NCBI GenBank assembly: GCA_042408445.1
Contig: JBHORC010000038.1
Span: 1 to 64,000, forward strand
Direction of reading: 5' to 3'
DNA length: 64,000 nucleotides
Source of the DNA: CF-46 sp042408445
GTDB lineage: Bacteria > Chloroflexota > Limnocylindria > Limnocylindrales > CSP1-4
This document shows, in pieces, positions 1 to 8,306 of this stretch. The notes beneath the pieces are model-generated. The model ran no database searches. It was not told where the DNA came from and worked only from the letters and a program-made list of their open reading frames with translations. Numbering within the stretch: position 1 is the first letter of the stretch; every line of letters begins with the position of its first letter. The translations under genes and the position numbers were made by a program.

Positions 1-1
1 G

Positions 2-160
2 AAGGGCCGGCCCGCAGCGGCCGCAACGGCGGCGCCCCCGGCGAGCAACGGCAGCGCGGCGACGGCAGCGACGCCGGCGGCGACAACCGAACCACGAACG
101 AACGACGCACGAACGACCGAACCGTCGGCGCCCCAGGCACCGGCAGCCACAGGAGAGTAG
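2..160 (+). CDS. infC: C-terminal tail of translation initiation factor IF-3 (partial)
   Basis: An open frame enters from the left edge and stops at TAG 158-160, six bases before the L35 start. The 52 visible residues are almost only Ala, Pro, Thr, Gly and Asn, ending in PAATGE. This is low-complexity linker, not a folded domain. The infC-rpmI-rplT order is highly conserved, and high-GC lineages often carry Ala/Pro-rich C-terminal extensions on IF-3. The assignment therefore rests on position; no diagnostic IF-3 residue is in view. Codon use (GCG, CCG, ACG) fits the neighbours. Confidence 0.6.
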   Translation, partial: KGRPAAAATAAPPASNGSAATAATPAATTEPRTNDARTTEPSAPQAPAATGE

Positions 161-166
161 GACCAG

Positions 167-364
167 GTGCCCAAGATCAAGAGCCACAAGGCGGCCCAGA
201 AGCGGATCGGCGCGACGGGCAGCGGCAAGGTGATCCGCGTCAAGGCGTGGCGCGGCCATCACCTCGAGATCAAGTCCTCGCGACGCACGCGGCGCTACGC
301 CGGCAAGGCCGTCATGACCGGCGTCCACGCCGCGCAGGTCCGCCGCCTGCTGCCGTACCTCTAG
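167..364 (+). CDS. rpmI: 50S ribosomal protein L35
   Basis: A small basic protein of the large ribosomal subunit, 65 residues as is usual for bL35. It opens with PKIKSHKAAQKR and has the GSGKVIRVKA core and the family C-terminus RRLLPYL. The start is GTG at 167, six bases after the preceding stop, with GGAG at 152-155 upstream. It lies 9 bp before rplT, with which it is surely cotranscribed. In other bacteria this operon is autoregulated by L20; no L20-binding structure was identified here. Confidence 0.97.
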   Translation: MPKIKSHKAAQKRIGATGSGKVIRVKAWRGHHLEIKSSRRTRRYAGKAVMTGVHAAQVRRLLPYL

Positions 365-373
365 GAGCGACCG

Positions 374-724
374 ATGGCACGAGTCAAGCGCGGCGTCACC
401 GCGCATCGGCGACACAAGCGGCTGCTCGACGCGGCGGAGGGCCGCAAGGGCACGAAGTCCCGCCTGGTCAAGGCCGCCCGCGAGGCGAACCTGCACGCCC
501 TGGCCTATGCGACCCGGGACCGGAAGCAGCGCAAGCGTCAGATGCGCGAGCTGTGGATCGTCCGGATCAATGCCGCCGCCCGCCAGAACGGCATGACCTA
601 CGGCGCGTTCGTGGCGGGCCTGAAGAAGGCCGCGATCGAGCTGGACCGGAAGACGCTCGCTGACGTCGCGGTCCGCGACGCCGGCACCTTTACCCGGATC
701 GTCGAGGCCGTCCGCGGCGCGTGA
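374..724 (+). CDS. rplT: 50S ribosomal protein L20
   Basis: Primary rRNA-binding protein needed early in large-subunit assembly; 116 residues, a typical length. It has the basic N-terminal extension MARVKRGVTAHRRHKR and the conserved WIVRINAAARQNGMTY segment around residues 56-71. ATG at 374 is preceded by AGGAG at 364-368. Two GC-rich inverted repeats follow the stop, before pheS, so the ribosomal and synthetase parts may be uncoupled transcriptionally. Confidence 0.97.
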   Translation: MARVKRGVTAHRRHKRLLDAAEGRKGTKSRLVKAAREANLHALAYATRDRKQRKRQMRELWIVRINAAARQNGMTYGAFVAGLKKAAIELDRKTLADVAVRDAGTFTRIVEAVRGA

Positions 725-736
725 CATCCTCGGGCG

Positions 737-812
737 GGACGTTCCCAGCGGAACGTCCGGCCTCCGGAGAGACGAAGCCCCCGAGCCCTCGACGTCTCGC
801 GACGCTCGAGGG
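737..812 (+). promoter_or_regulatory. Two successive hairpins in the rplT-pheS gap
   Basis: The first is a perfect 9-bp inverted repeat (737-745 with 750-758, loop CAGC). The second pairs 786-796 with 801-812, with one bulged base at 805 and loop TCGC. The second is followed by only a few T residues, so it would be a weak intrinsic terminator at best. They could act as a terminator, an attenuator for pheST or a processing site. I see no T-box specifier loop or leader-peptide run of Phe codons. Confidence 0.45.
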
Positions 813-838
813 TTCGTGATTCCCAGCACGAGGAGCCA

Positions 839-1888
839 GTGGACCTCGCCGACCTGACCCGCGACCTGGAGACGCTGCGCAACGATGCGCTGGCGTCGAT
901 CGCGGCTGCCGACGACGTGCCGGCGCTCGAGGCGATCGAGCTCGACGTCCTCGGCAAGAAGGGACGTCTGACCGCCGTCCTGCGCGGAATCGGCGCGCTG
1001 CCGGCGGAGGATCGGCCGCGCGTCGGCGCGATCGCGAACGAGGTCCGCGCGGCCCTGGAGACAGCGCTCGCCGAACGTGGCGGGAACCTCCGCGGAAGCG
1101 CGCTGCAGGCGCGCCTCGCCGCCGAAGCCGTCGACGTGACGACGCCCGGTCGGCCGATCCGTCGTGGCGCGCTCCACCCGATCACCGAGACGATCGACGA
1201 GATCGCCGCGATCTTCGAGCAGTTCGGATTCGTGACCTACGAGGGTCCCGAGGTCGAGGACGACGTCACGAACTTCCAGATGCTCAACATCCCGCCGGAC
1301 CATCCGGCACGCGACCTCTGGGACACGCTCTACGTCGATCTCGAGGGGCGGCTCCTGCGAACCCACACGTCGCCCGGTCAGATCCGGGTGATGACGTCGA
1401 CGGCGCCGCCGATCCGGGCGCTGCTCCCCGGCCGCTGCTACCGCTACGAGGCGGTCGACGCCAGCCACGCCTCGGAGTTCTTCCAGGTCGAGGGGCTCAT
1501 GGTCGACGAGGGGACGACGATGGCGGACCTGAAGGGTCTGCTGGACCAGTTCGCCAAGGCGATGTACGGCGCTGACAAGCGAACCCGCTTTCGCCCCGGC
1601 TACTACCCGTTCACCGAGCCGTCGGTCGCGTTCGACGTCGAGTGCCTCGTCTGCGGCGGCTCCGGCTGTCCGGCCTGCTCCCGGACGGGCTGGATGACGA
1701 TCCTGGGCGCAGGGATGGTCCACCCGGTCGTGCTCCAGTACGGCGGCCTGGACCCGGAGCGGTACCAGGGGTTCGCGTTCGGGATGGGCGTCGAGCGGAT
1801 CGCGAATCTGCGGCATTCGGTCGGCGACCTGCGGCTCTACATGGAGAACGATCTCCGGTTCCTCGATCAGTTCGTCGCGGCGGGCTGA
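839..1888 (+). CDS. pheS: Phenylalanyl-tRNA synthetase alpha subunit
   Basis: Catalytic subunit of the (alpha-beta)2 class II synthetase that charges tRNA-Phe; 349 residues. An N-terminal helical segment is followed by the class II core, with motif 2 around CYRYEAVDASHASEFFQVEG (residues 200-220) and motif 3 as GFAFGMGVERIANLR near the C-terminus. A four-cysteine knuckle, CLVCGGSGCPAC at about residue 268, sits in the core as in many bacterial PheS. The start is GTG 839 with AGGAG only three bases upstream. pheT follows after 6 bp. Confidence 0.97.
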   Translation: MDLADLTRDLETLRNDALASIAAADDVPALEAIELDVLGKKGRLTAVLRGIGALPAEDRPRVGAIANEVRAALETALAERGGNLRGSALQARLAAEAVDVTTPGRPIRRGALHPITETIDEIAAIFEQFGFVTYEGPEVEDDVTNFQMLNIPPDHPARDLWDTLYVDLEGRLLRTHTSPGQIRVMTSTAPPIRALLPGRCYRYEAVDASHASEFFQVEGLMVDEGTTMADLKGLLDQFAKAMYGADKRTRFRPGYYPFTEPSVAFDVECLVCGGSGCPACSRTGWMTILGAGMVHPVVLQYGGLDPERYQGFAFGMGVERIANLRHSVGDLRLYMENDLRFLDQFVAAG

Positions 1889-1894
1889 CGGCCG

Positions 1895-4423
1895 ATGCGC
1901 GTCCCGCTGTCCTGGCTCCGTGACTACGTCGACGTCGACCTCGAGCCCGAGGCGCTCGCCGAGCGGTTGACGCTGCTCGGGATGGAGGTCAAGGGCATCG
2001 AGCGGTGGGGCGCCGAGTGGGAGAACGTCGTCGTCGGCGAGCTGCTGAGCGTCGAGAAGCATCCGAACGCCGACCGCCTGTCGTTGACGAGCGTCCGGGT
2101 CGAAGGGGACGGGGCAGGGGAGCCCCTCGCGATCGTCTGCGGCGCGACGAACATCGCCGCCGGACAGCGCGTGCCGGTTGCCCTGCCGGGAGCGGTCCTG
2201 CCGGGCAACCGCCGCATCGAACGCACCGAGAAGATGGGCGTCGTCAGCAACGGAATGCTCTGCTCGGGTGACGAGCTGAACCTGACCGGCGACGCGGACG
2301 GAATCCTGATCCTGCCGCCGGATGCACCGATCGGTGTTCCGCTCGTCGACCTCTATGGCGACGTCGTCCTGGACGTCGACGTGAAGCCAAACCGTGGCGA
2401 CGCCCTTTCGCTCGTCGGTCTTGCGCGTGAGGTCCGAGCGATCACGGGCGCGCGGTTGCGCTGGCCGGAGACAGAGCCCGCGGAGGACGCGCGCGACGTC
2501 TCGACGCTCCTCGCGGTCGAGGTTCGCGACCGTGCCTGGTGTCCCCGGTTCGTCGGCCGCTGGGTCGACGGGGTCACGGTCCGGCCGTCTCCGGACCGCG
2601 TCCAGATGCGGCTCCGCGCCGCCGGCCAACGGCCGGTCAGCAACGTCGTCGACGTGAGCAACTACGTGATGCTCGAGCTGGGCAAGCCGATCCACACGTA
2701 CGACGCGGATCCCGTGGCGGACGTCGAGGGGCAGCGGAAGCTCATCGTCCGCCGCGGCGTCGCCGGGGAGCGGCTCGAAACGATCGACCACGTCGACCGC
2801 GCCCTCGACGAGGACACGCTCGTCATCGCCGACGCCCGCGGTCCCCTCGGGATCGCCGGGATCATGGGCGGCTCCTCGTCGGAGGTCACGGACGCGACGA
2901 CCCGCGTCATCGTCGAATCCGCGCTGTTCGACCCGATCGTCATTCGGCGGACCGGTCAGCGATACGGCCTCCGGTCGGAGGCGAGCCTCCGATTCGAGAA
3001 GGGCCAGGAGACGCGGCTCGCCCGCATCGGCGCCGATCGCGCGGCGCGACTCATCCAGGAGTGGGCGGGCGGATCCGTTGCCCGCGGCGCGGTCGACAGC
3101 AACCCGACCGAGCCGCCTCCCGCGCGACTCTCGTTCCGGCCCGCGCGGGTGAACCGGCTCCTCGGCACGGACCTCGGATCGGCCGAGCAGCAGTCCGAGC
3201 TTCGGCGCGTGGGCATCGAGACGGAGACCGCGGTCGCGGCCGCGGAGCGCCGGATCGTCATCGCCTCCAAGCCGCGGCCGCACGTCGCCGAAGCCCCCGC
3301 GACCGACGATGTCCTCGTCGCGGTCATCCCGACGTGGCGCCGCGACCTCGCGATCGAGGCGGACGTGGCCGAGGAGATTGCCCGCATCCACGGCTACGAG
3401 ACCGTGCCGGCGACCCTCCCGGACACCCCGATGCCCGCGTACCGCCACTCGCCGCTCGCACTTCGCGACCGCGTTCGCGAGGCGCTCGCCGGCGCGGGCC
3501 TCACCGAGGTCGTCAGTCACGCCCTCGTCGCCCCCGACGAGGCCGAGCGCTTCCGCTGGTCCACGACGCCGCCATCCGTCAAGGGTGGAACGGTGGCCGG
3601 CGGCCGCCCGATCGCCGTGACGAACCCGCTCTCTGCCGATCACTCGGTGCTCCGGACATCGGTCGTCGGGAGCCTGATCGGTGTCGCGTCAACGAACGTG
3701 CGACGTGGCCGAGAGGACGTCGCGATCTTCGAGATCGGCAAGGGCTACGGCGAGCAGGACGGCACGCCCCGGGAGTGGTGGCGGCTGGGGGTGGCCCTCA
3801 CCGGCGCGGCCGAGGAACCGTCCTGGAACCGACCCGCCCGCGCCGCGGACCTCGACGACGTCAAGGGCGTGATCGAGCTGCTCTGTCGCCGGCTGGGGTC
3901 GACACCAGCGACATGGGAGCCCCTCCGTGACGAGCCGCTCCTTCATCCGGGGCGGGCCGCCACGGTGCTCGCGACATCGATCAGCGATGGGAGCGTCGCG
4001 GTATCCGGCGTCGTCGGCGAGCTGCATCCGGCGATCGCCGAGCAGGCGGACCTCCGCGGCTCGCGACTGATCGTTGCGGAGCTCGAAGTCGCCGGTCTGG
4101 ACGGTGGGCAGCAGCCGGACGGACGCGTGGAGTCGCCATCGCGCCACCCGGCGAGCGAACGCGATCTCGCCGTCGTCCTCGATGGGGACGTGCCGGCGGC
4201 CGTCGTGGAACAGGCGATTCGCGCGGCAGCCGGGCCGGAGCTCGTGGGGCTGCGACTGTTCGACGTCTATCGCGGCGTCCCCCTGGCCGCCACGGAGAAG
4301 AGCCTTGCGTGGCGGCTCGTCCTCCAGTCCCGGGACCGAACCCTGACGGACGCGGACATCGATCCCGTGATCGCGCGCATCACGGATTCAGTCGGGAGGA
4401 TCGGCGGCCGGATCAGGACCTGA
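1895..4423 (+). CDS. pheT: Phenylalanyl-tRNA synthetase beta subunit
   Basis: Non-catalytic but essential beta subunit, carrying tRNA-binding and editing modules; 842 residues, near the usual 800. Visible in order are the N-terminal EMAP-like tRNA-binding fold (VGELLSVEKHPNADRLSL from residue 47), the B3/B4 editing domain (residues 200-380, with SEASLRFEKG), the B5 domain, the catalytic-like core (SVLRTSVVGSL) and a C-terminal FDX-ACB anticodon-binding domain (SRHPASERDLAVV). It follows pheS by 6 bp and is translated with it. Confidence 0.97.
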   Translation: MRVPLSWLRDYVDVDLEPEALAERLTLLGMEVKGIERWGAEWENVVVGELLSVEKHPNADRLSLTSVRVEGDGAGEPLAIVCGATNIAAGQRVPVALPGAVLPGNRRIERTEKMGVVSNGMLCSGDELNLTGDADGILILPPDAPIGVPLVDLYGDVVLDVDVKPNRGDALSLVGLAREVRAITGARLRWPETEPAEDARDVSTLLAVEVRDRAWCPRFVGRWVDGVTVRPSPDRVQMRLRAAGQRPVSNVVDVSNYVMLELGKPIHTYDADPVADVEGQRKLIVRRGVAGERLETIDHVDRALDEDTLVIADARGPLGIAGIMGGSSSEVTDATTRVIVESALFDPIVIRRTGQRYGLRSEASLRFEKGQETRLARIGADRAARLIQEWAGGSVARGAVDSNPTEPPPARLSFRPARVNRLLGTDLGSAEQQSELRRVGIETETAVAAAERRIVIASKPRPHVAEAPATDDVLVAVIPTWRRDLAIEADVAEEIARIHGYETVPATLPDTPMPAYRHSPLALRDRVREALAGAGLTEVVSHALVAPDEAERFRWSTTPPSVKGGTVAGGRPIAVTNPLSADHSVLRTSVVGSLIGVASTNVRRGREDVAIFEIGKGYGEQDGTPREWWRLGVALTGAAEEPSWNRPARAADLDDVKGVIELLCRRLGSTPATWEPLRDEPLLHPGRAATVLATSISDGSVAVSGVVGELHPAIAEQADLRGSRLIVAELEVAGLDGGQQPDGRVESPSRHPASERDLAVVLDGDVPAAVVEQAIRAAAGPELVGLRLFDVYRGVPLAATEKSLAWRLVLQSRDRTLTDADIDPVIARITDSVGRIGGRIRT

Positions 4424-4525
4424 GTCCTGCCCGGGTCCTGCTTGCGACCGCGGATTCGGCGCTGCTACCCTGTGCCCGCCTCACGACGCGTGAGATGACC
4501 TGGTGGTCGTTCTGAGGGAGCGCTC

Positions 4526-5119
4526 GTGAACATCGCGGATATCGTCTCGGTCAACCGGTTCGACCTGCTCGTCGTCCTGCTCTGCTTCGGGATGTTCGTG
4601 CTCGGGTTCATCCAGGGGACGATCCGGCGGATCCTCGGGATCGGCGCGATGCTCTTCTCGTTCCTGTTCGCGGCGAACCTGCGCGGTCCCCTCGGCGGCT
4701 ATCTCGCCGCCAACTGGAACCAGTTCCCCGACGAATACGCGGTGATGCTCGGCTTCGGCACCGTCTTCGTCGCGGCAACGATCGCCTTCACGCTCGTCAT
4801 CCAGGGCTTCTACAAGAAACAGGACCTGTTCAAGCAGGCGACGGTCGCGGACGAGGTGATCGGCGGGCTCCTTGGCATCGTCCAGGCACTGCTGCTCGTC
4901 CTCGCGGTCATCGTGATCCTGGATTCGTTCTTCCTGATCCCGACCGCGCCGAAGAGCGAGGGCGAGCTGCCGTGGCTCCGCTCCTTCTTCGACGTCATGA
5001 ACACCTCGGGGACCGCCGAGATCTTCCGGACCCGGCTGATCCCGGGCTTCATCGCGGTCTTCGGCCTCCTGATCCCGCGCGACCTGCAGGCCTTCTACAT
5101 CAGCCTTCCGCCGCGCTGA
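4526..5119 (+). CDS. CvpA-family integral membrane protein
   Basis: A 197-residue hydrophobic protein with about five membrane segments (LVVLLCFGMFVLGFIQG near residue 13, then near 35, 70-90, 108-133 and 172-185). Topology and the RFDLLVVLL...GFIQGTIRRILGIGA N-terminal pattern fit the CvpA family, named for colicin V production; its exact role remains unsettled. GTG 4526 has GAGGG upstream. A TACCCT -10-like box lies at 4466-4471. The next gene overlaps its stop. Confidence 0.75.
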   Translation: MNIADIVSVNRFDLLVVLLCFGMFVLGFIQGTIRRILGIGAMLFSFLFAANLRGPLGGYLAANWNQFPDEYAVMLGFGTVFVAATIAFTLVIQGFYKKQDLFKQATVADEVIGGLLGIVQALLLVLAVIVILDSFFLIPTAPKSEGELPWLRSFFDVMNTSGTAEIFRTRLIPGFIAVFGLLIPRDLQAFYISLPPR

Positions 5120-5880
5120 GCGGGACGCCCGCGCCGTCGCCCGGGGAGCTCCGCGGGCTCCGGGAGCTCCTCGCCGGACCGACCCTGTCCGCCGGTCGCG
5201 GCCTGCTCGGCGGCCGCCTCGTCCGGGATGACGCGACCGGTCGTCGGGTGGCACGGATCGTCGAGGTCGAGGCGTACATCGGCGAGGACGATCGCGCGTC
5301 CCATGCCCGCTTCGGCCGGACGCCGCGGACCGAGGTGATGTTCGGCGCCCCCGGCACGGCCTACGTGTACCTTGTCTACGGTATGCACGACTGCCTGAAC
5401 ATCGTCACGGAGCCCATCGGTCATCCCGCCGCGCTGCTGATCCGCGCCGTCGAGCCGATCGAGGGCATCGAGCGGATGCGGGCAGATCGGGCGATGCGGG
5501 CCGCGGCGCGGCGACGAGCCGATCGCGCCGCGCCTCCCCGCGCCGACAGCCGGCGACCCTCGACCCCGCCGGCCGACCGTCGGCTCGGTTCGGGTCCCGG
5601 CCTCGTGTGCGCGATCTTCGACATCAATCGGTCGCTGACCGGAACGGACCTCCTCGCTGCCGGCGCGCCCGTCCGCCTCGAGCCGCGGCCGGCGAGCGAA
5701 CGCGAACCCCCGATCGTCGCCTCGCCCCGCGTCGGGATCGGCTATGCGGGTGAGCCGTGGGCGTCCCTGCCGTGGCGGCTCTCGATTGCCGACCATCCCT
5801 CCGTGTCGCAGCCTCTTCCGCGCGCCGCCCGCGACCGGACGCCCCCGGAGCGCCAGGTCCGCATCGAACCCTTGCGCTGA
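5116..5880 (+). CDS. mpg: 3-methyladenine DNA glycosylase (AAG/MPG family)
   Basis: Base-excision repair glycosylase removing alkylated purines. Family motifs are visible: RIVEVEAYIGEDDRASHA, YVYLVYGMHDCLNIVT and LLIRAVEPIEGIERM, then GSGPGLVCAIFDINRSLTG. About 45 Arg/Ala/Pro-rich residues are inserted between RAVEP and GPGLV, where most homologues are short. No ATG, GTG or TTG lies in frame between 4972 and the conserved core. I place the start at CTG 5116, which overlaps the upstream TGA as CTGA, like an ATGA coupling. GTG 4972 is the only conventional alternative, but it would lie deep inside the CvpA gene. Confidence 0.82.
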   Translation: MSGTPAPSPGELRGLRELLAGPTLSAGRGLLGGRLVRDDATGRRVARIVEVEAYIGEDDRASHARFGRTPRTEVMFGAPGTAYVYLVYGMHDCLNIVTEPIGHPAALLIRAVEPIEGIERMRADRAMRAAARRRADRAAPPRADSRRPSTPPADRRLGSGPGLVCAIFDINRSLTGTDLLAAGAPVRLEPRPASEREPPIVASPRVGIGYAGEPWASLPWRLSIADHPSVSQPLPRAARDRTPPERQVRIEPLR

Positions 5881-5885
5881 TCGCG

Positions 5886-8306
5886 ATGGACGGCCGCTCG
5901 ATCGCCCTGCTGGAGTTTCCGCTCGTCCGCGAGCGGCTCGCCGAGAAGACCTCGTTCCCTCCGTCGCGGCGCCTCGCGGAGGCGCTGGCCCCCGACAGTG
6001 ACCGGGTCGTCGTCCAGCGCGGCCTGGACGAGACGGACCAGGCGCGATCGTTCCTGTCGGAACGTCCCGGCGTCGGCGTCGGGGCGGCGAGGGACATCGG
6101 GCCGGCGGTCGAGCGGGCCGCCCGGGGTGGCCGGCTCGATCCGGCGCAGTTCCTGGAGCTTGCCGAGACCCTCGACGCCGCCGTACGCCTCCAGGCGGCG
6201 CTGTCCGAGGACCGCCGGCCGCTCCTCCACGCGCTCGCTCGCGAGCTCCACCCGCTCCCCGCGATCCGGTCCACGCTCGCCCGCAGCTTCGATCCGACGG
6301 GTGAGCTCCTCGACACGGCCTCGCCAGGGCTCGGTGGGTTGCGGGCCGCGGTCCGCGTGGCCTACGACCGGCTGCGACGACGGCTCGATGCCCTCGTCGG
6401 CTCGGAGCTGGGCGGCGCGCTCCAGGATCCGATCGTCACGCTTCGGAACGGCCGGTACGTGGTTCCGGTGAAGGCCGAGGCCCGGGCTCGCGTCAAGGGG
6501 ATCGTCCACGACGCCTCCGGCAGCGGCGCGACGCTGTTCGTGGAGCCGCTGATCGCCGTCGAGCTCGGCAACGCCTGGCGGGAGGCACAGGTCGCCGAAC
6601 AGGAGGAGGTCGAGCGGATCCTCGACGAGTTGTCCACCCTCGTCGCGGCGAACGCCGTGGCCCTGCGGGAGACGCTCGGCGCGCTCGCCCGGTTCGACTT
6701 CTGGGCCGCGAAGGCAGGCCTGGCCGCCGATCTCGACGGCACCCGGGCGGAGACCGCCGAACGGCAGGAGGTGATCCTCCTCTCGGCCCGGCATCCGGGA
6801 CTGTCGGGTCGCGTCATCCCGATCGACATCCGCCTGGGCGAGGGCTACACCGCGCTGGTCGTCACGGGGCCGAACACGGGCGGCAAGACCGTCACGCTCC
6901 GGACGCTCGGGCTGCTCGCGCTCATGCACCAGGCCGGGCTGCACGTCCCGGCCGAGGCGGGCTCGCGCCTGCCGATCTTCCGCGACGTCTTCGCCGACAT
7001 CGGCGACGAGCAGTCCATCGCCCAGAGTCTCTCGACGTTCTCCGGCCACCTGCGGTCGATCACCCGGATCGTCGAGGCGGCCGGTCCGGGCACGCTCGTC
7101 CTGCTCGACGAGCTCGGGGCGGGAACGGACCCGACAGAGGGTTCGGCGCTCGCCCAGGCGCTCCTCGACCATTTCATCCGGGCCGGCGCCCTCGTCGCCG
7201 CGACAACGCACTACGCGGAGCTCAAGGCCTACGCCCACACGACCGGTGGCGCCCGGAACGCCTCGGTCGAGTTCGATCTCGAGACGCTTTCGCCGACCTA
7301 CCGGCTCACGATCGGGCTGCCGGGCGGCAGCCAGGCCTTCGCGATCGCCGAGCGGCTCGGGCTCGCGCCGGAGATCGTCGCCGACGCGCGGTCGCGGCTG
7401 AGCGAGAACCAGCGCGCGTTCGAGGAGACGCTCGCGCGGATCCGCGAGACGGAAGGGGAGACGAGCGAGGCGCTGGACCGGGCCCGGGCCGCGGAGGCAC
7501 GCGCCGCGGAGGCGCTGCGGACCGCGGACGAGGAGCGCCGACGCGCCCGACGCGAACGCGACGAAGCGGTCCGGGCCGCGCGGATCGAGGCGGAGCGGCT
7601 CGTCGACTCGGTGCGGGAGGAGGTTCGCGCGACGCGCGAGGCCCTGGAGCGCGAGACCCTCACCCAGCCGGCGATCGATGCGGCCGTCGGCCGCGCGGAA
7701 TCGCATCTCGCGCGACTCGCCGACGGGGCCACGCCGGCCGGCGAAGCACCCGAGACACCGGCCCCCGCCGTACCGGAGCCGCACGTCTGGCAGCTGGGCG
7801 AGCAGGCGCGCAGCCGGAGCGGCGGCTGGGAGGGCCGGATCGCGGCGCTCGAGAAGAACGGCAGCCGGGCAACGCTCGAGGCGAACGGCCTCCGGATCAG
7901 CGTTCCGACGGATGAGCTGGACCTCGTCGAGACACCGCCGGAGGTCGACGAGGATCGGACGATCGCCCGCAATGCGCGGATCACCAGGTCCGGAGGCTCA
8001 GCCGGTGGAGGCCGGCGGGATCAGGGCGACGGGATCGCGGCGCTCCAGCTCGACCGCGCCCGGACCGTTGCCTCCTCCCTCGATCTCCGCGGCGCGCGTG
8101 TCGACGAGGCGCTCGCGGCCCTCGACCGGTACCTGGACGACGCCGCGCTCGCCGGGCTGGACCAGGTCACCGTGATCCACGGCCTGGGGACGGGTGCCCT
8201 CCGTGACGCCGTGCGGGAGCGGGCGGCGGCCCATCCGCTCGTCACCTCGGCTCGCGCTGGCGAGCGGGGCGAGGGCGGCGACGGCGCGACCCTGATCCGC
8301 CTCTAG
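5886..8306 (+). CDS. mutS2: MutS2 endonuclease / ribosome-collision ATPase with Smr domain
   Basis: MutS-family ATPase lacking the mismatch-recognition domains. MutS2 proteins suppress recombination and, in Bacillus, rescue collided ribosomes. At 806 residues it shows Walker A GPNTGGKT (about 328), Walker B and D-loop LLDELGAGTDPTEGSALA, the switch TTHYAELKAYA, a long Arg/Glu/Ala coiled coil (500-590), a KOW-like segment, and a C-terminal Smr nuclease domain (LDLRGARVDEAL at about 732, VIHGLGTGALRDAV). I chose ATG 5886, five bases after the mpg stop. Its TAG shares the palindrome CTAG with the stop of the convergent PBP gene. Confidence 0.95.
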   Translation: MDGRSIALLEFPLVRERLAEKTSFPPSRRLAEALAPDSDRVVVQRGLDETDQARSFLSERPGVGVGAARDIGPAVERAARGGRLDPAQFLELAETLDAAVRLQAALSEDRRPLLHALARELHPLPAIRSTLARSFDPTGELLDTASPGLGGLRAAVRVAYDRLRRRLDALVGSELGGALQDPIVTLRNGRYVVPVKAEARARVKGIVHDASGSGATLFVEPLIAVELGNAWREAQVAEQEEVERILDELSTLVAANAVALRETLGALARFDFWAAKAGLAADLDGTRAETAERQEVILLSARHPGLSGRVIPIDIRLGEGYTALVVTGPNTGGKTVTLRTLGLLALMHQAGLHVPAEAGSRLPIFRDVFADIGDEQSIAQSLSTFSGHLRSITRIVEAAGPGTLVLLDELGAGTDPTEGSALAQALLDHFIRAGALVAATTHYAELKAYAHTTGGARNASVEFDLETLSPTYRLTIGLPGGSQAFAIAERLGLAPEIVADARSRLSENQRAFEETLARIRETEGETSEALDRARAAEARAAEALRTADEERRRARRERDEAVRAARIEAERLVDSVREEVRATREALERETLTQPAIDAAVGRAESHLARLADGATPAGEAPETPAPAVPEPHVWQLGEQARSRSGGWEGRIAALEKNGSRATLEANGLRISVPTDELDLVETPPEVDEDRTIARNARITRSGGSAGGGRRDQGDGIAALQLDRARTVASSLDLRGARVDEALAALDRYLDDAALAGLDQVTVIHGLGTGALRDAVRERAAAHPLVTSARAGERGEGGDGATLIRL

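Noticed and set aside
4480..4494. Short palindrome CTCACG-ACG-CGTGAG before the CvpA gene
   Set aside because: Six-base arms with a three-base loop in GC-rich DNA are likely by chance and have no T tract.
5742..7784. 680-codon minus-strand frame
   Set aside because: Antisense to mutS2, Arg/Glu/Gly-rich, no family motif.
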